From CAKOSP01 sp964370755 (GTDB lineage Bacteria; Bacillota_I; Bacilli_A; RF39; UBA660): a stretch of 29,471 bases of DNA. Below, piece after piece: positions 17,332 through 25,668 of the stretch. The stretch is taken from contig CAYJKL010000016.1 of assembly GCA_964370755.1 (NCBI GenBank), forward strand, positions 1-29,471, written 5' to 3'. The notes below the pieces were generated by a model, which had not been told where the DNA came from, did not search any database, and saw only the letters and a program-made list of their open reading frames with translations. Every line of letters begins with the position of its first letter. Within the stretch, counting starts at the first letter, position 1. The position numbers and the translations under genes were made by a program.

Positions 17332-18418
17332 TGAAGTAACTAGTGTGTACGTGCATATTCCATTTTGCAAAAAAATATGTTCTTACTGTGATTTTTGTAA
17401 ATTAATATATAATGATGATTTTGCACTTACATATTTAATGGCTCTTGAAAAAGAAATTACAAGTAAATATGAAAAAGACAAAATAAATACACTTTATATT
17501 GGAGGAGGAACTCCAAGTGCTCTTACTATGGGTAATTTAAAAAAATTATTTAATATTATAAAATTATTTAATTTAAGCGAAGAAGTAGAATTTACATTTG
17601 AGTTGAACTTAGATGATATTAGAGAAGAACTTTTAGAAATTTTAAAAGAAAATAATGTAACACGTTTATCAATTGGTATTCAGTCATTTAATTCTCATAA
17701 ATTACACATTTTAGAGCGAGAAGCAGACTTTAAAGATGCAAAATATAAAATAGATTTATGTAAAAAACATGGATTTAATAATATAAATGTAGATTTAATG
17801 TACGCTGTACCAGGTGAAAGTGTATCAGATACTAAAAATGATATTAAAAAATTTTTAAAACTTGGAACAACACACATTAGTACATATAGTCTAATTATAG
17901 AAGACCATACTAAACTTAAAATAGATAAAACTGAATATATAAATGAAAAAGAAGATGCAAAAATGTATAAAGTTATTTCTAAAAAACTAAAGAAAAAAGG
18001 ATATAATCACTACGAAGTTAGTAATTTTGCATTAAAAAACTATGAAGCAAAACATAATTTAGTATACTGGAATAATGAAGAATATTATGGTTTTGGTCTT
18101 GGTGCTGCAGGATACATAGGCGGAGTAAGGTATGAAAATACAAGAAGTCTAAATGAGTATGTAGCGTATGAATTTGTTAAAGAGCAAAATGTACTTTCTA
18201 AAAAAGAAAGAATGGATAACGAAATCATGCTAGGATTTAGAAAACTAGAGGGAATAAATATAAATCATTTTAACGAAAAATTTGAAGCTGATTTATTTAC
18301 TGAATACGATTTTACAGAGCTTATTAAGAAAAAATTAGTAATTAGATTAGGTGATAATATATTTATTAATCCTAAAAAAATATATATAATGAACGAAATA
18401 CTTTTAAAGTTAATATAA
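17324..18418 (+). CDS. hemW: Radical SAM heme chaperone HemW
   Basis: A 364-residue HemN-like radical SAM protein. The 4Fe-4S motif is CKKICSYC (C15, C19, C22), with an extra C25. The SAM-contact segment IGGGTPSAL, the IGIQSFN strand, VDLMYAVPGES and GLGAAGYIGG follow. HemW proteins bind and deliver heme and lack the coproporphyrinogen oxidase activity of HemN; the HIPFC start and the lepA context favour HemW. It begins inside the end of lepA with GAGG upstream. The hrcA-grpE-dnaK genes, often next in Firmicutes, are not here. Many family members are labelled coproporphyrinogen III oxidase in databases, probably wrongly. Confidence 0.92.
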   Translation: MNNEVTSVYVHIPFCKKICSYCDFCKLIYNDDFALTYLMALEKEITSKYEKDKINTLYIGGGTPSALTMGNLKKLFNIIKLFNLSEEVEFTFELNLDDIREELLEILKENNVTRLSIGIQSFNSHKLHILEREADFKDAKYKIDLCKKHGFNNINVDLMYAVPGESVSDTKNDIKKFLKLGTTHISTYSLIIEDHTKLKIDKTEYINEKEDAKMYKVISKKLKKKGYNHYEVSNFALKNYEAKHNLVYWNNEEYYGFGLGAAGYIGGVRYENTRSLNEYVAYEFVKEQNVLSKKERMDNEIMLGFRKLEGININHFNEKFEADLFTEYDFTELIKKKLVIRLGDNIFINPKKIYIMNEILLKLI

Positions 18419-18431
18419 AAAGGTGAAAATT

Positions 18432-20126
18432 ATGAGAGAAGAAGATTGGCTAAAAGAAATAAGAATGAATAATTTAATAGTTGAAGAGCATGAATTAAAA
18501 TTAATTGAAGAAGAAGGTAAATACGAATCTGGCATACCAAGATATATAATAAGGAAAATACTTTCAGATGAAATTTATTATAATTATTTCGTTAGATGTC
18601 TATATGAATTAAGAGAAGTATATAATGTATTTAAAATAGTAGGAGGTTGTGATACTGCTGGTGTTTGTAATGCTAGTATTTATAATATAGTAAAGCATCT
18701 AAATATATATCAAACTGAAAATGTATTAAATATTGAAGAAAAGGAGCGTTTTGACAATATTATTTCACTCACTTCCTATGAATCTTTTATTAAAGACAGT
18801 GTAGAATCTTACACCGTAAATATAGAAGGTACAAATTATACATATGAATTTGATGAAATAAAAAAAATACTAGAATACAGTGAAGATGAATATAAAATAT
18901 TTATTGAATCTAGTAAGACAGATACAGTCAAACAAAATTTATTATATGCAGTTAAATCATATTTCGAAAAAAATAGAACTATAAACAAATATTATTTACC
19001 AGTAAATATAATAAAAAGAGTATATGAATTAATAAATAATATTAGTGTCGATTTAGAAAGTATTAATAAATTAAGAAAATTTGACAATAGTGAAATAGCA
19101 AAACAACCAGTAAATGAAAAACTTGTAGAAGAATTATTAGTAAATAAAGAATCATATTCACAAATTGAAATGGCAATCAAAATCTACATAAATATGTGCG
19201 CTATGTTTAATTATAGTGAGAGTTTTTATGCGGCAAATCAAAGAGGGATAGAACTTGAAAAAGTGGAGGATTTGAAAAACATTTCTAATATCACAAGAGA
19301 AAATAATAATGTAGTGTGTTATGAATTTAATATGATATACGCTTATTTACTTGATAAATTAGGTATAAAAGTATACATTAAAACTAAATTGATGGAAGGC
19401 TATGGAAGTGGACATGAAAGCTTAATGTTTGTATGTGACAAGTACATTGTAGAAGCAGATGCAATTGAAACTTTAATAACAAGCGACTTATATAATGTAA
19501 AAGTTTCAAGAGATATTTTAGGACTTAAATGCATAAATAAAAATGAAGAAACAGAATCAAGTTTTAAAAAGATGTTAAATTCAGTATATACGTCGTATAA
19601 AAATGACAATGATATATATAGTTATGAACAATTTATTAAGTTATACAAAGATAAATATCAAAAAGGGACTATGAATTTTCAAGTAAAGTTAGCCATGTTC
19701 TTTAGAAAAATCAAAGAAATATCTTTAAGTAAAGTAGAATATACTTGGCATATAAAACATATAGAAAAACTATTTTTTAGTGAAGAAGAACAAAAGAATA
19801 TAGATGTTATATTTTTAAGAAAAAATGCAGCCCCTCAAGAAACTGAAAATTGTAAATTAATTATATTAATGAAAGCAATGGATAAAATATATGAATTAAG
19901 TGAAGTAGAGTCAAATCATTATTCGAATAGTGCAGAAGTATCTAAAGAATATATTCTAGACTTATTTAAAAAAGGTTTAATAGAGTTTATTAATCCATAT
20001 GATATGAAGTTAAAAGATAGATTTTACAAGATGTTAAACGTACCAAATATTGAAGTAAATACATTGCTCGAAAATACAAAAAATTCTCAAGAAATACTAA
20101 GTGAAGGAGAAAAAAATGCAAGATAA
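18432..20126 (+). CDS. Transglutaminase/papain-like Cys-His-Asp protein, copy 1 (564 residues)
   Basis: Not a named family. Residues about 255-360 resemble the transglutaminase-like core: an IEMAIKIYINMCAMFNYSE helix, the candidate nucleophile C296 in NVVCYEFNMIYAYLLDKLGI, H328 in GSGHESLMF and D343 in YIVEADAIETL. The copy at 20393 has the same three residues with identical spacing (32 and 15). Such folds act as proteases, amidases or transglutaminases. The N-terminal 250 and C-terminal 200 residues are helical and unassigned. No signal peptide or membrane segment, so cytosolic. The ATG at 18432 follows AAAGGTG, and the gene lies 13 bases after hemW, probably in the same operon. The next gene overlaps its end by 11 bases. 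Confidence 0.7.
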   Translation: MREEDWLKEIRMNNLIVEEHELKLIEEEGKYESGIPRYIIRKILSDEIYYNYFVRCLYELREVYNVFKIVGGCDTAGVCNASIYNIVKHLNIYQTENVLNIEEKERFDNIISLTSYESFIKDSVESYTVNIEGTNYTYEFDEIKKILEYSEDEYKIFIESSKTDTVKQNLLYAVKSYFEKNRTINKYYLPVNIIKRVYELINNISVDLESINKLRKFDNSEIAKQPVNEKLVEELLVNKESYSQIEMAIKIYINMCAMFNYSESFYAANQRGIELEKVEDLKNISNITRENNNVVCYEFNMIYAYLLDKLGIKVYIKTKLMEGYGSGHESLMFVCDKYIVEADAIETLITSDLYNVKVSRDILGLKCINKNEETESSFKKMLNSVYTSYKNDNDIYSYEQFIKLYKDKYQKGTMNFQVKLAMFFRKIKEISLSKVEYTWHIKHIEKLFFSEEEQKNIDVIFLRKNAAPQETENCKLIILMKAMDKIYELSEVESNHYSNSAEVSKEYILDLFKKGLIEFINPYDMKLKDRFYKMLNVPNIEVNTLLENTKNSQEILSEGEKNAR

Positions 20127-20319
20127 ATTAAAAGAATTAGCAACCAAAATGATTGAAGTAAGTGAAGATAAAGAAAAATATATGTTAATAAAAAATATTT
20201 TGGAAGATAAAAACTGTTTCTTAAAAATGGAAATCGAAACCGCATTTAGTATCCTTAGAGATTTAAATATAGAAGAAAAACACTTAGAAGATACATATAA
20301 CGAGTTAACTAAATTGTAG
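20116..20319 (+). CDS. Small helical protein, 67 residues
   Basis: Not recognised. It is almost entirely predicted helix, highly charged, without Trp or a membrane segment. The ATG at 20116 follows AAGGAG; the longer in-frame start at 20101 overlaps that site. It overlaps the preceding Cys-His-Asp gene by 11 bases, so translation is likely coupled, and a second gene of the same family follows 73 bases later. That position suggests a partner or regulator of those proteins, but this is inference only. Confidence 0.72.
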   Translation: MQDKLKELATKMIEVSEDKEKYMLIKNILEDKNCFLKMEIETAFSILRDLNIEEKHLEDTYNELTKL

Positions 20320-20377
20320 AAAGGGTAACAGACTAGAGCAATATGTTAGGAATTATTAAATAACAATAGCTAAAAAG

Positions 20378-20383
20378 TATAAT
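20378..20383 (+). promoter_or_regulatory. Possible -10 box for the gene at 20393
   Basis: A perfect TATAAT at 20378-20383, but no good -35 box, and the start would fall almost on the ATG (20393). It is weak evidence that the second copy has its own transcript. Confidence 0.25.
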
Positions 20384-20392
20384 GGATAAATT

Positions 20393-21985
20393 ATGAAAAA
20401 AGAAGAATTATTGAGGATTAGACCAGAATTAGCCGAAAGTGTAAAAGTCAAACTAATTATAGATAGTAGCGAAGTAGAAAAAATAAAAACTACGTTAAGT
20501 ACAAAATTTAATGTAAATATACATGTGGTTAAAAATATAATTCAAAATGAATCATATTTTAATCACTTTTTAGTATGCGCTAAAGAAAACATGAATTTTG
20601 ATATATTTGAAATTATAGAAGACAGAATAAAATTTACAAGAAGTTATAATTTAAGTAATATAGCGTACAGTATGCTTGAGGTATATAAAGATGAAATAGA
20701 TATTTTGAGTGAAATAGAAAGAAATAGATATTTGAAAATTTTAGAAATCACAAGTTTTAATTATCAGCTAAAAGAAAGTGAAAATAGCACTTTTAAAGTA
20801 ATGATGGATGATACAGAATATACATATTTAAAAAATGACTTATTAAATTTTATAAATAGCGGATATGAAAATATAAAGGCATTTTTAGAAACTAATAAAG
20901 ATAAAAACAAGTTCATGTATGCACTAAAAATTTTTTTGAATACAGAAAATTTAAGTAAAAAGACAATACTTTCTCATGAACTTAATGAATCTATAAATCT
21001 TATTTTAACAGATAATACTATAGATATTTTTAGTATTAATAAACTAAAAAAAAGTGACTACGATTATATCAAAAACGCAAAAGTTGACCAAAAATTAAAA
21101 GAGAAAATATTGAGTGGTACTGAAAACCTATCAACATCACTTGAAAAAGCAATATATATTTATATACATATGTGTTACATATTTAGTTATGACGAACGTT
21201 ATCATGCAAAGGGTGATGAAAAATCAGAGCGAAGCAAAATGTCTAATTTACAAAATATCACAAGCGAAAATTTAGATTTAATATGCTATGAATATAGCAC
21301 AATATTTGCCCACTTATTACATGAATTAGGTTTAAAATTTGAAGTTGTTGGAAAAAAAGATCATTACACTGAACGAGCACACGAGCTAATTAAATTTAAA
21401 ATAGGGCATTTAATAATAAAAGTGGATCCAATAAACTCGCTTTTTAAAAGTGATCTATTATTATCAAAATTGTTTCTGGATTTAGAAGGAATAAAACTAG
21501 AAAATACAAATGAATTATCCCAATTAGAATTTATGACTGCATTAAATAAAATGTATGAACTAATAAAAGAAAGATATAAGGAAAATATCAATAAAACAAA
21601 TTATGAACAAATACAAAATGAAGACTATAGTAACCTTGAGTTAAATGAAAGGTATTCGCTACTATTAAATGAACTAAGTAAACAGAATTTAAGTAAAATA
21701 GAGTTAGGTGGATATTTAAATATATTGAAAAAATTATTTTTTACAGACAAAGAAAAAAATGATGACATAATAATAGGAATTGTAAAAAATAACTCTTTTG
21801 AAAAAACAATACTAGAAATAATAGTGTATTATAATGGAATGTACTTTGTATATGGGAACGGAAAAGATACAGCTAAAATAATTACACAACAAGAACTTTT
21901 TGAATTATTTGATAAAAATATATATTCATACATTAATCATTATAATAAAATATTTCACAAAAGTAATAATCCAAGAAAACAATAA
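20393..21985 (+). CDS. Transglutaminase/papain-like Cys-His-Asp protein, copy 2 (530 residues)
   Basis: Full-length paralogue of the gene at 18432. Aligned landmarks: SINKLKKSDYDYI with SINKLRKFDNSEI, EKAIYIYIHMCYIFSYDE, and SNLQNITSENLDLICYEY with KNISNITRENNNVVCYEF. The candidate triad is C298, H330 (RAHELIKF) and D345 (IIKVDPIN), the last matching the VDP typical of transglutaminase-like enzymes better than copy 1 does. The C-terminal region keeps the NLSKIEL...LKKLFFTDKE landmark and then diverges. Cytosolic, with no signal peptide. The ribosome site before the ATG is weak (GGATA). It is followed by a clear terminator. Substrate unknown. Confidence 0.72.
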   Translation: MKKEELLRIRPELAESVKVKLIIDSSEVEKIKTTLSTKFNVNIHVVKNIIQNESYFNHFLVCAKENMNFDIFEIIEDRIKFTRSYNLSNIAYSMLEVYKDEIDILSEIERNRYLKILEITSFNYQLKESENSTFKVMMDDTEYTYLKNDLLNFINSGYENIKAFLETNKDKNKFMYALKIFLNTENLSKKTILSHELNESINLILTDNTIDIFSINKLKKSDYDYIKNAKVDQKLKEKILSGTENLSTSLEKAIYIYIHMCYIFSYDERYHAKGDEKSERSKMSNLQNITSENLDLICYEYSTIFAHLLHELGLKFEVVGKKDHYTERAHELIKFKIGHLIIKVDPINSLFKSDLLLSKLFLDLEGIKLENTNELSQLEFMTALNKMYELIKERYKENINKTNYEQIQNEDYSNLELNERYSLLLNELSKQNLSKIELGGYLNILKKLFFTDKEKNDDIIIGIVKNNSFEKTILEIIVYYNGMYFVYGNGKDTAKIITQQELFELFDKNIYSYINHYNKIFHKSNNPRKQ

Positions 21986-22015
21986 TATAGATGAGTATAT
22001 TAAAACAATAAAATT

Positions 22016-22039
22016 ACCTGTTTAAAATCAGGTTTTTTT
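22016..22039 (+). terminator. Terminator after the second Cys-His-Asp gene
   Basis: ACCTG (22016-22020) pairs with CAGGT (22029-22033) around TTTAAAAT, and seven T (22033-22039) follow. Confidence 0.7.
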
Positions 22040-22063
22040 GTGCATAATAATACTGGTGAAAAT

Positions 22064-22474
22064 ATGATAGAAAATTTAGAAATAAAAAACGCAACTCTTA
22101 GTCCAAATTTTGATCCTTTAAATAACATATATACGGTAAACGTATCTGGTTCTATAACATCTCTAATGATAGATTATGAAATAAGTGATGAATATGAAGT
22201 AATTATCAGTGGAAATGAAGAATTTAAAGTAGGCGAAAATAAGATTCTTATTTACTTAACAAAAAACAATGAAGTAGAAGAAATTTACGAAATACTTGTT
22301 AATAAAAGTGAAGTAGTAGAAGCATTTAGTGAAAGCGAAACGTTTGAAGTAATAGAAGTAACTGGTAACAGTGTTAAAACTCCTGACTATGTAGTTTACT
22401 TTGTCGGATTAACCGCATTATTACTAATATATATTGTATTTAAAATTTTATTCAAAAAGAAAAAACGCATTTAA
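22064..22474 (+). CDS. Tail-anchored protein with cadherin-like beta-sandwich domain
   Basis: A 136-residue protein. Residues about 1-85 match the cadherin-like beta-sandwich domain found in bacterial surface proteins (NLEIKNATLSPNFDPLNNIY, TVNVSGSITSLMIDYEI, ends in YEILVNK). A short acidic Ser/Glu linker leads to one transmembrane helix (about 112-130, YVVYFVGLTALLLIYIVF) and a basic tail KKKKR. The basic tail should stay inside, placing the beta domain outside although there is no N-terminal signal peptide. The ATG at 22064 follows GGTGAA; an in-frame GTG at 22040 lies against the upstream terminator and is rejected. It converges on the sortase gene (3-base gap). Confidence 0.75.
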   Translation: MIENLEIKNATLSPNFDPLNNIYTVNVSGSITSLMIDYEISDEYEVIISGNEEFKVGENKILIYLTKNNEVEEIYEILVNKSEVVEAFSESETFEVIEVTGNSVKTPDYVVYFVGLTALLLIYIVFKILFKKKKRI

Positions 22475-22477
22475 GCG

Positions 22478-24037
22478 TTAATCTATTAAAACAGCATGAA
22501 CTACTAATCTTTTGGCTCCTCCATAACTACACGTAGATAATGTAAGTATAGTATCACTACTAGTAAGCTCTACATCAAAAGTATATTCACTTCTACTTTG
22601 AAGTTCTTTAAAAAATTCTAGTTTATCAATATCGTTAGAAAAATTAGTAGTTATATAATCATGCGTAACTGGAATATTATAATATGCAAATATTTCGTAT
22701 TCCAAGCTGTCATAAACTGTATCAACCTCAATAATTAAATTATCAGGATTACTACGCCATTCTTCACTAGAAATATTTTTAAGACTACCAAACATAACAG
22801 AACTATCATAGTTAGTATGTCCATATAAAATAGTGTTATCATCTTCCATAAACTTATTATTTCTAAAGTCCATGAAAACCCATCCATTAAAGTCATAATC
22901 ATGCTCAATATTATGATTTAAATAATAGTCATTATCTTCAGCTTGTAAAACGGGATAATCAACATTTGTATTTTTAACAGTAATCCATGCAGTAGTGTCC
23001 TTATTAAAAGTCATTAAACTTGCAATATAATCATTTTTAATTTCTCTAGAAGGATCACTAAAGTTTTCTTCAATTATTTTAGTAGGGTCAGTATTATCAA
23101 TAATTTCTTGTATATCTTCTTTAATATCTAAATCCTTATGATAAGCAAAATAATTATTTACCGCAACATATCCAAAACTACCACCAACTATAATTATAAT
23201 AATTATCAAACAAACTTTTAATATATTTAAATTAGCTTGTGGTAAAAAGTTTTTACCAAGATAAGCATCACTATAAGATATACTTATTTTTATATTGTAT
23301 TTCTTTTTTGATATGTTATTTATCTTCTTAATATAGGTAACCAGTTCAAAATCATTAACATCTTGATGAATTATAATTTTAATATTTTTCTTTCGGTTAT
23401 GTTCCAAAATATTAATTAGAGCTTCCAAATCTCTTTTGACTGTTTTATTTATATGAATTACTTTTAAATACTTATTTATACTACAAAACGCATTAAAGTC
23501 ATCAGTATCGTCTTCAGATAATGGTAAATCAATAATTAAACTCTTTTTATAAAAAATAGAAGAGTACTTAAGCAAATCATTATTTATCATAAACCTACTT
23601 GTAAAAAACATTTCATTTCTAGATTCTACAACTATATCACTTTTATCAAAAATTTCAACTAGAAAGTCTTGTAAATTATAACAACTTACTGCTTTAATAC
23701 TAGTTTTACAAATTTTCTCGCAAACTTTATAACTAAGCGGTACATCATCTTTTAGAACTAGTATTTTAATTTTACTTATATTTTTTAATACATCAAGAAT
23801 CTCTAATACAAGACCGTTATTATAAATGACAGCAGTATCTATGTTATTTTCAGTTACTAAATTCTTTATAAAACTAGTAACGATTGCCATATTTTCATAT
23901 ATATACTCATCAGAAAAAACAAGTTCGTTGTCACATATAACATTTGTATTAAGTAGATTATTATGTGAAGCATCTAACTTTTTCTTAGCTTTAAAATATA
24001 TTGTATTATCCTTAATTTGTATTAATATTTTTACCAT
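22478..24037 (-). CDS. Class B sortase with large N-terminal cytoplasmic extension
   Basis: A 519-residue protein. Residues about 330-519 are a class B-like sortase, a transpeptidase that joins surface proteins to the wall or to each other. The catalytic residues are H407 in ILYGHTNYDS, C503 in LTLSTCSYGG and R510 in AKRLVVHAVL. A hydrophobic helix at about 270-292 (LKVCLIIIIIIVGG) anchors it. The 265 residues before the helix are unusual: typical class B sortases are about 230-280 residues in total with only a short N-tail. This extension looks alpha/beta, has several Ile/Lys-rich strands and should face the cytoplasm. The ATG at 24037 follows GGTGAT. It diverges from a gene encoding a likely substrate. 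Confidence 0.88.
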   Translation of the reverse strand: MVKILIQIKDNTIYFKAKKKLDASHNNLLNTNVICDNELVFSDEYIYENMAIVTSFIKNLVTENNIDTAVIYNNGLVLEILDVLKNISKIKILVLKDDVPLSYKVCEKICKTSIKAVSCYNLQDFLVEIFDKSDIVVESRNEMFFTSRFMINNDLLKYSSIFYKKSLIIDLPLSEDDTDDFNAFCSINKYLKVIHINKTVKRDLEALINILEHNRKKNIKIIIHQDVNDFELVTYIKKINNISKKKYNIKISISYSDAYLGKNFLPQANLNILKVCLIIIIIIVGGSFGYVAVNNYFAYHKDLDIKEDIQEIIDNTDPTKIIEENFSDPSREIKNDYIASLMTFNKDTTAWITVKNTNVDYPVLQAEDNDYYLNHNIEHDYDFNGWVFMDFRNNKFMEDDNTILYGHTNYDSSVMFGSLKNISSEEWRSNPDNLIIEVDTVYDSLEYEIFAYYNIPVTHDYITTNFSNDIDKLEFFKELQSRSEYTFDVELTSSDTILTLSTCSYGGAKRLVVHAVLID

Positions 24038-24068
24038 AGTATCACCATACTATAATAGTAACATAAAT

Positions 24069-24098
24069 ATTATAAAAAATCTAGTGGTGTAAAGTTAA
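24069..24098 (-). promoter_or_regulatory. Possible sortase promoter
   Basis: Read on the minus strand: TTAACT (24098-24093), an 18-base spacer and TATAAT (24074-24069). It leaves about 25 bases to the ATG. Confidence 0.4.
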
Positions 24099-24148
24099 TG
24101 TCTAGAGATATAAACTTTTATCAAAATGTGTTTAAAAATGAATTTATA

Positions 24149-24157
24149 TGATATAAT
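24149..24157 (+). promoter_or_regulatory. Extended -10 promoter of the sorted surface protein
   Basis: TG, one base, then a perfect TATAAT at 24152-24157. The start would be near 24164, ahead of AGGAGAG at 24175-24181. No convincing -35 box. Confidence 0.5.
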
Positions 24158-24187
24158 GAGTGCATAATAAAGATAGGAGAGATTATT

Positions 24188-24721
24188 GTGAAAAGATATT
24201 TATTTATGATTGCAGCAGCAATATTATTAGTACCGACAGCGGTTAACGCAGCAAGTTACACTTATGAACAAATAGGTGATCAAGTATGTTCAGGAGATAC
24301 ATGTACTGAAACTTATGAAGTTTATTTATCACCTGGAGACAGTGGAGATATTACAATTGAAAAAGATAGTCCACTTACTGGAACATTCACAAAAGGTTCA
24401 GACATAGTTAGTGTTATAGCTGAAGACGGAGATGAATTTACATTTGATATAAATGGTGACAATGCAACACTTACACCAATATTATCTACAGTTACAATTA
24501 GTGATAAAACATTACTATTTACATTAGAAGTTGAATATAACAATGTTCCATCACCTGATTGTGATTTATCATTAGTGTTAAACGGTACATCATCAACAAT
24601 AATTACAACAACTCCAAGTACAGGTCTTGACTTACCTACAGTTATATTAGGATTAAGTTTAGTAGCTGGAATTGGAATGTTCGTAATTACAAAAAATAAA
24701 ACAAAAATGTACAAAATTTAA
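24188..24721 (+). CDS. Secreted protein with TPSTG-type sortase sorting signal
   Basis: A 177-residue exported protein. The signal peptide is MKRYLFMIAAAILLVPTAVN followed by AA, with cleavage expected at A21 or A22. The mature part is a small acidic beta domain with a close Cys pair (VCSGDTCTE). The C-terminus has the order of a cell-wall sorting signal: TPSTG at 142-146, a hydrophobic stretch (about 150-167) and a basic tail (KNKTKMYK). TPSTG departs from LPXTG and is closer in form to NPxTG-type signals used by some class B sortases. The divergent neighbour is such a sortase. The start is a GTG 7 bases after AGGAGAG. An alternative reading is a simple single-pass anchored protein. Confidence 0.8.
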   Translation: MKRYLFMIAAAILLVPTAVNAASYTYEQIGDQVCSGDTCTETYEVYLSPGDSGDITIEKDSPLTGTFTKGSDIVSVIAEDGDEFTFDINGDNATLTPILSTVTISDKTLLFTLEVEYNNVPSPDCDLSLVLNGTSSTIITTTPSTGLDLPTVILGLSLVAGIGMFVITKNKTKMYKI

Positions 24722-24733
24722 TGAAATTATAAG

Positions 24734-24758
24734 AAAAAAGCAGAAAATGCTTTTTTTT
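24734..24758 (+). terminator. Terminator after the sorted surface protein
   Basis: AAAAAAGCA (24734-24742) pairs with TGCTTTTTT (24748-24756) around GAAAA within a run of eight T. Confidence 0.75.
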
Positions 24759-24770
24759 ATTTTGTTAGAA

Positions 24771-24779
24771 TGTTATAAT
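24771..24779 (+). promoter_or_regulatory. Extended -10 promoter of the transporter gene
   Basis: TG, one base, then a perfect TATAAT at 24774-24779. The leader is very short, with GGGAGG at 24785-24790. No good -35 box. Confidence 0.45.
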
Positions 24780-24798
24780 CATTATGGGAGGTAAAGAA

Positions 24799-25658
24799 AT
24801 GAAAGGTAAAAATAAAAAAGGTAATAAAACAAATAAAACTAATATCTCTAAATGGATTAAACTAGGTATTGTATTAGTTGGACTTGTTTTAACTATAGTA
24901 GGGTGCTTTGTAGAAGACTTAAAAGTTCCATTTGTGTTCTTTGGTATTCTATCTATGGCAGTTACTGGTATAGTACATTCTTTAAATTCAGAAGAAAATG
25001 CTATTGGTAAATCTTTAGGTATTTTAGCACTTGCGTCAATTCTTATAACTTGGCTTTTACCATTTGCAACAGTAAGTGGCGGAACAATTAGTGAAATGGG
25101 AATTGATAAAGTTGGTTTATCTGAGTTACCTGTAGCAATTTATTATGCATTTAACTTAGCGGTAGATAAAATCGCATATATTGCTATTTTAGCTGGATTC
25201 TACGGTGTTATATCTAGAACTGAAAGTTATACAAAATTAGTTACAACTATTGCAAGTAAACTTAAAGGTAAAGAAGTAAAAACTACTATTGCATCTGCAA
25301 TAATGTTTATATTACTTACAACACTTTTAACGCAAACACTAGCTGTATTATTCTTTGTACCATTTGTAATATCAATTTTATCTAAAATGAAAGTTGACAA
25401 AGTTACAGCATTTGCAGTTACTTTTGGAGCTATCTTAGTAGGTTCAATTGGAGCAATTTATGGTACTGAAGCATTATATTGGTTTAATAGTTATGCATCA
25501 CTTACTGTTGAAGATGGTATTGAGTATAGATTAATTTTATTCTTAGCTAGTACTGTGCTATTCATTATGTTTAGTGTTCTTAGATTTAAAAATACTAACG
25601 ATGAAACAGTTGCTATCGAAGACCCATACCTAGTTGAAGATAATAAATCTAAAACAAG
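24799..25658 (+). CDS. YfcC-like multi-pass transporter, N-terminal part (cut by assembly gap)
   Basis: The first 286 residues of a membrane protein. A Lys/Asn-rich cytoplasmic start is followed by about eight hydrophobic segments, including LPVAIYYAFNLAVDKIAYIA, ILAGFYGVISRTESYTKLV and a long VLFFVPFVISILSKMKVDK segment. The pattern of a G-rich loop after a basic KLKGKE segment recalls YfcC/AbgT-type carriers of the ion transporter superfamily, which move small carboxylates, amino acids or peptides. Substrate not known. The ATG at 24799 follows GGGAGG; the in-frame ATG at 24784 overlaps that site. The reading frame runs without a stop into ten N at 25659-25668 and should continue in the next entry. 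Confidence 0.7.
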
Positions 25659-25668
25659 NNNNNNNNNN
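25659..25668. other. Assembly gap (10 N)
   Basis: A run of ten N inside the transporter gene. The two flanking coding parts are in different frames, which is expected if the N run is a placeholder of arbitrary length, so no frameshift should be inferred. The missing piece lies in a hydrophilic loop between membrane segments. Confidence 0.95.

Noticed and set aside
23826..24092. An 88-residue plus-strand frame opposite the sortase start
   Set aside because: It is antisense to a well-supported sortase gene, with no ribosome site and a composition typical of a shadow frame.
24097..24150. A 17-codon frame (MSRDINFYQNVFKNEFI) between the sortase and its likely substrate
   Set aside because: No adequate ribosome site, very short, and it runs into the -10 promoter of the next gene.
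24038..24187. Riboswitch or structured leader between sortase and substrate
   Set aside because: No recognisable conserved riboswitch core or stable nested helices; only promoters and ribosome sites are visible.
24322..24714. A 130-residue minus-strand frame opposite the sorted surface protein
   Set aside because: The plus strand has signal peptide, sorting signal, promoter and SD; the minus frame has none of these.
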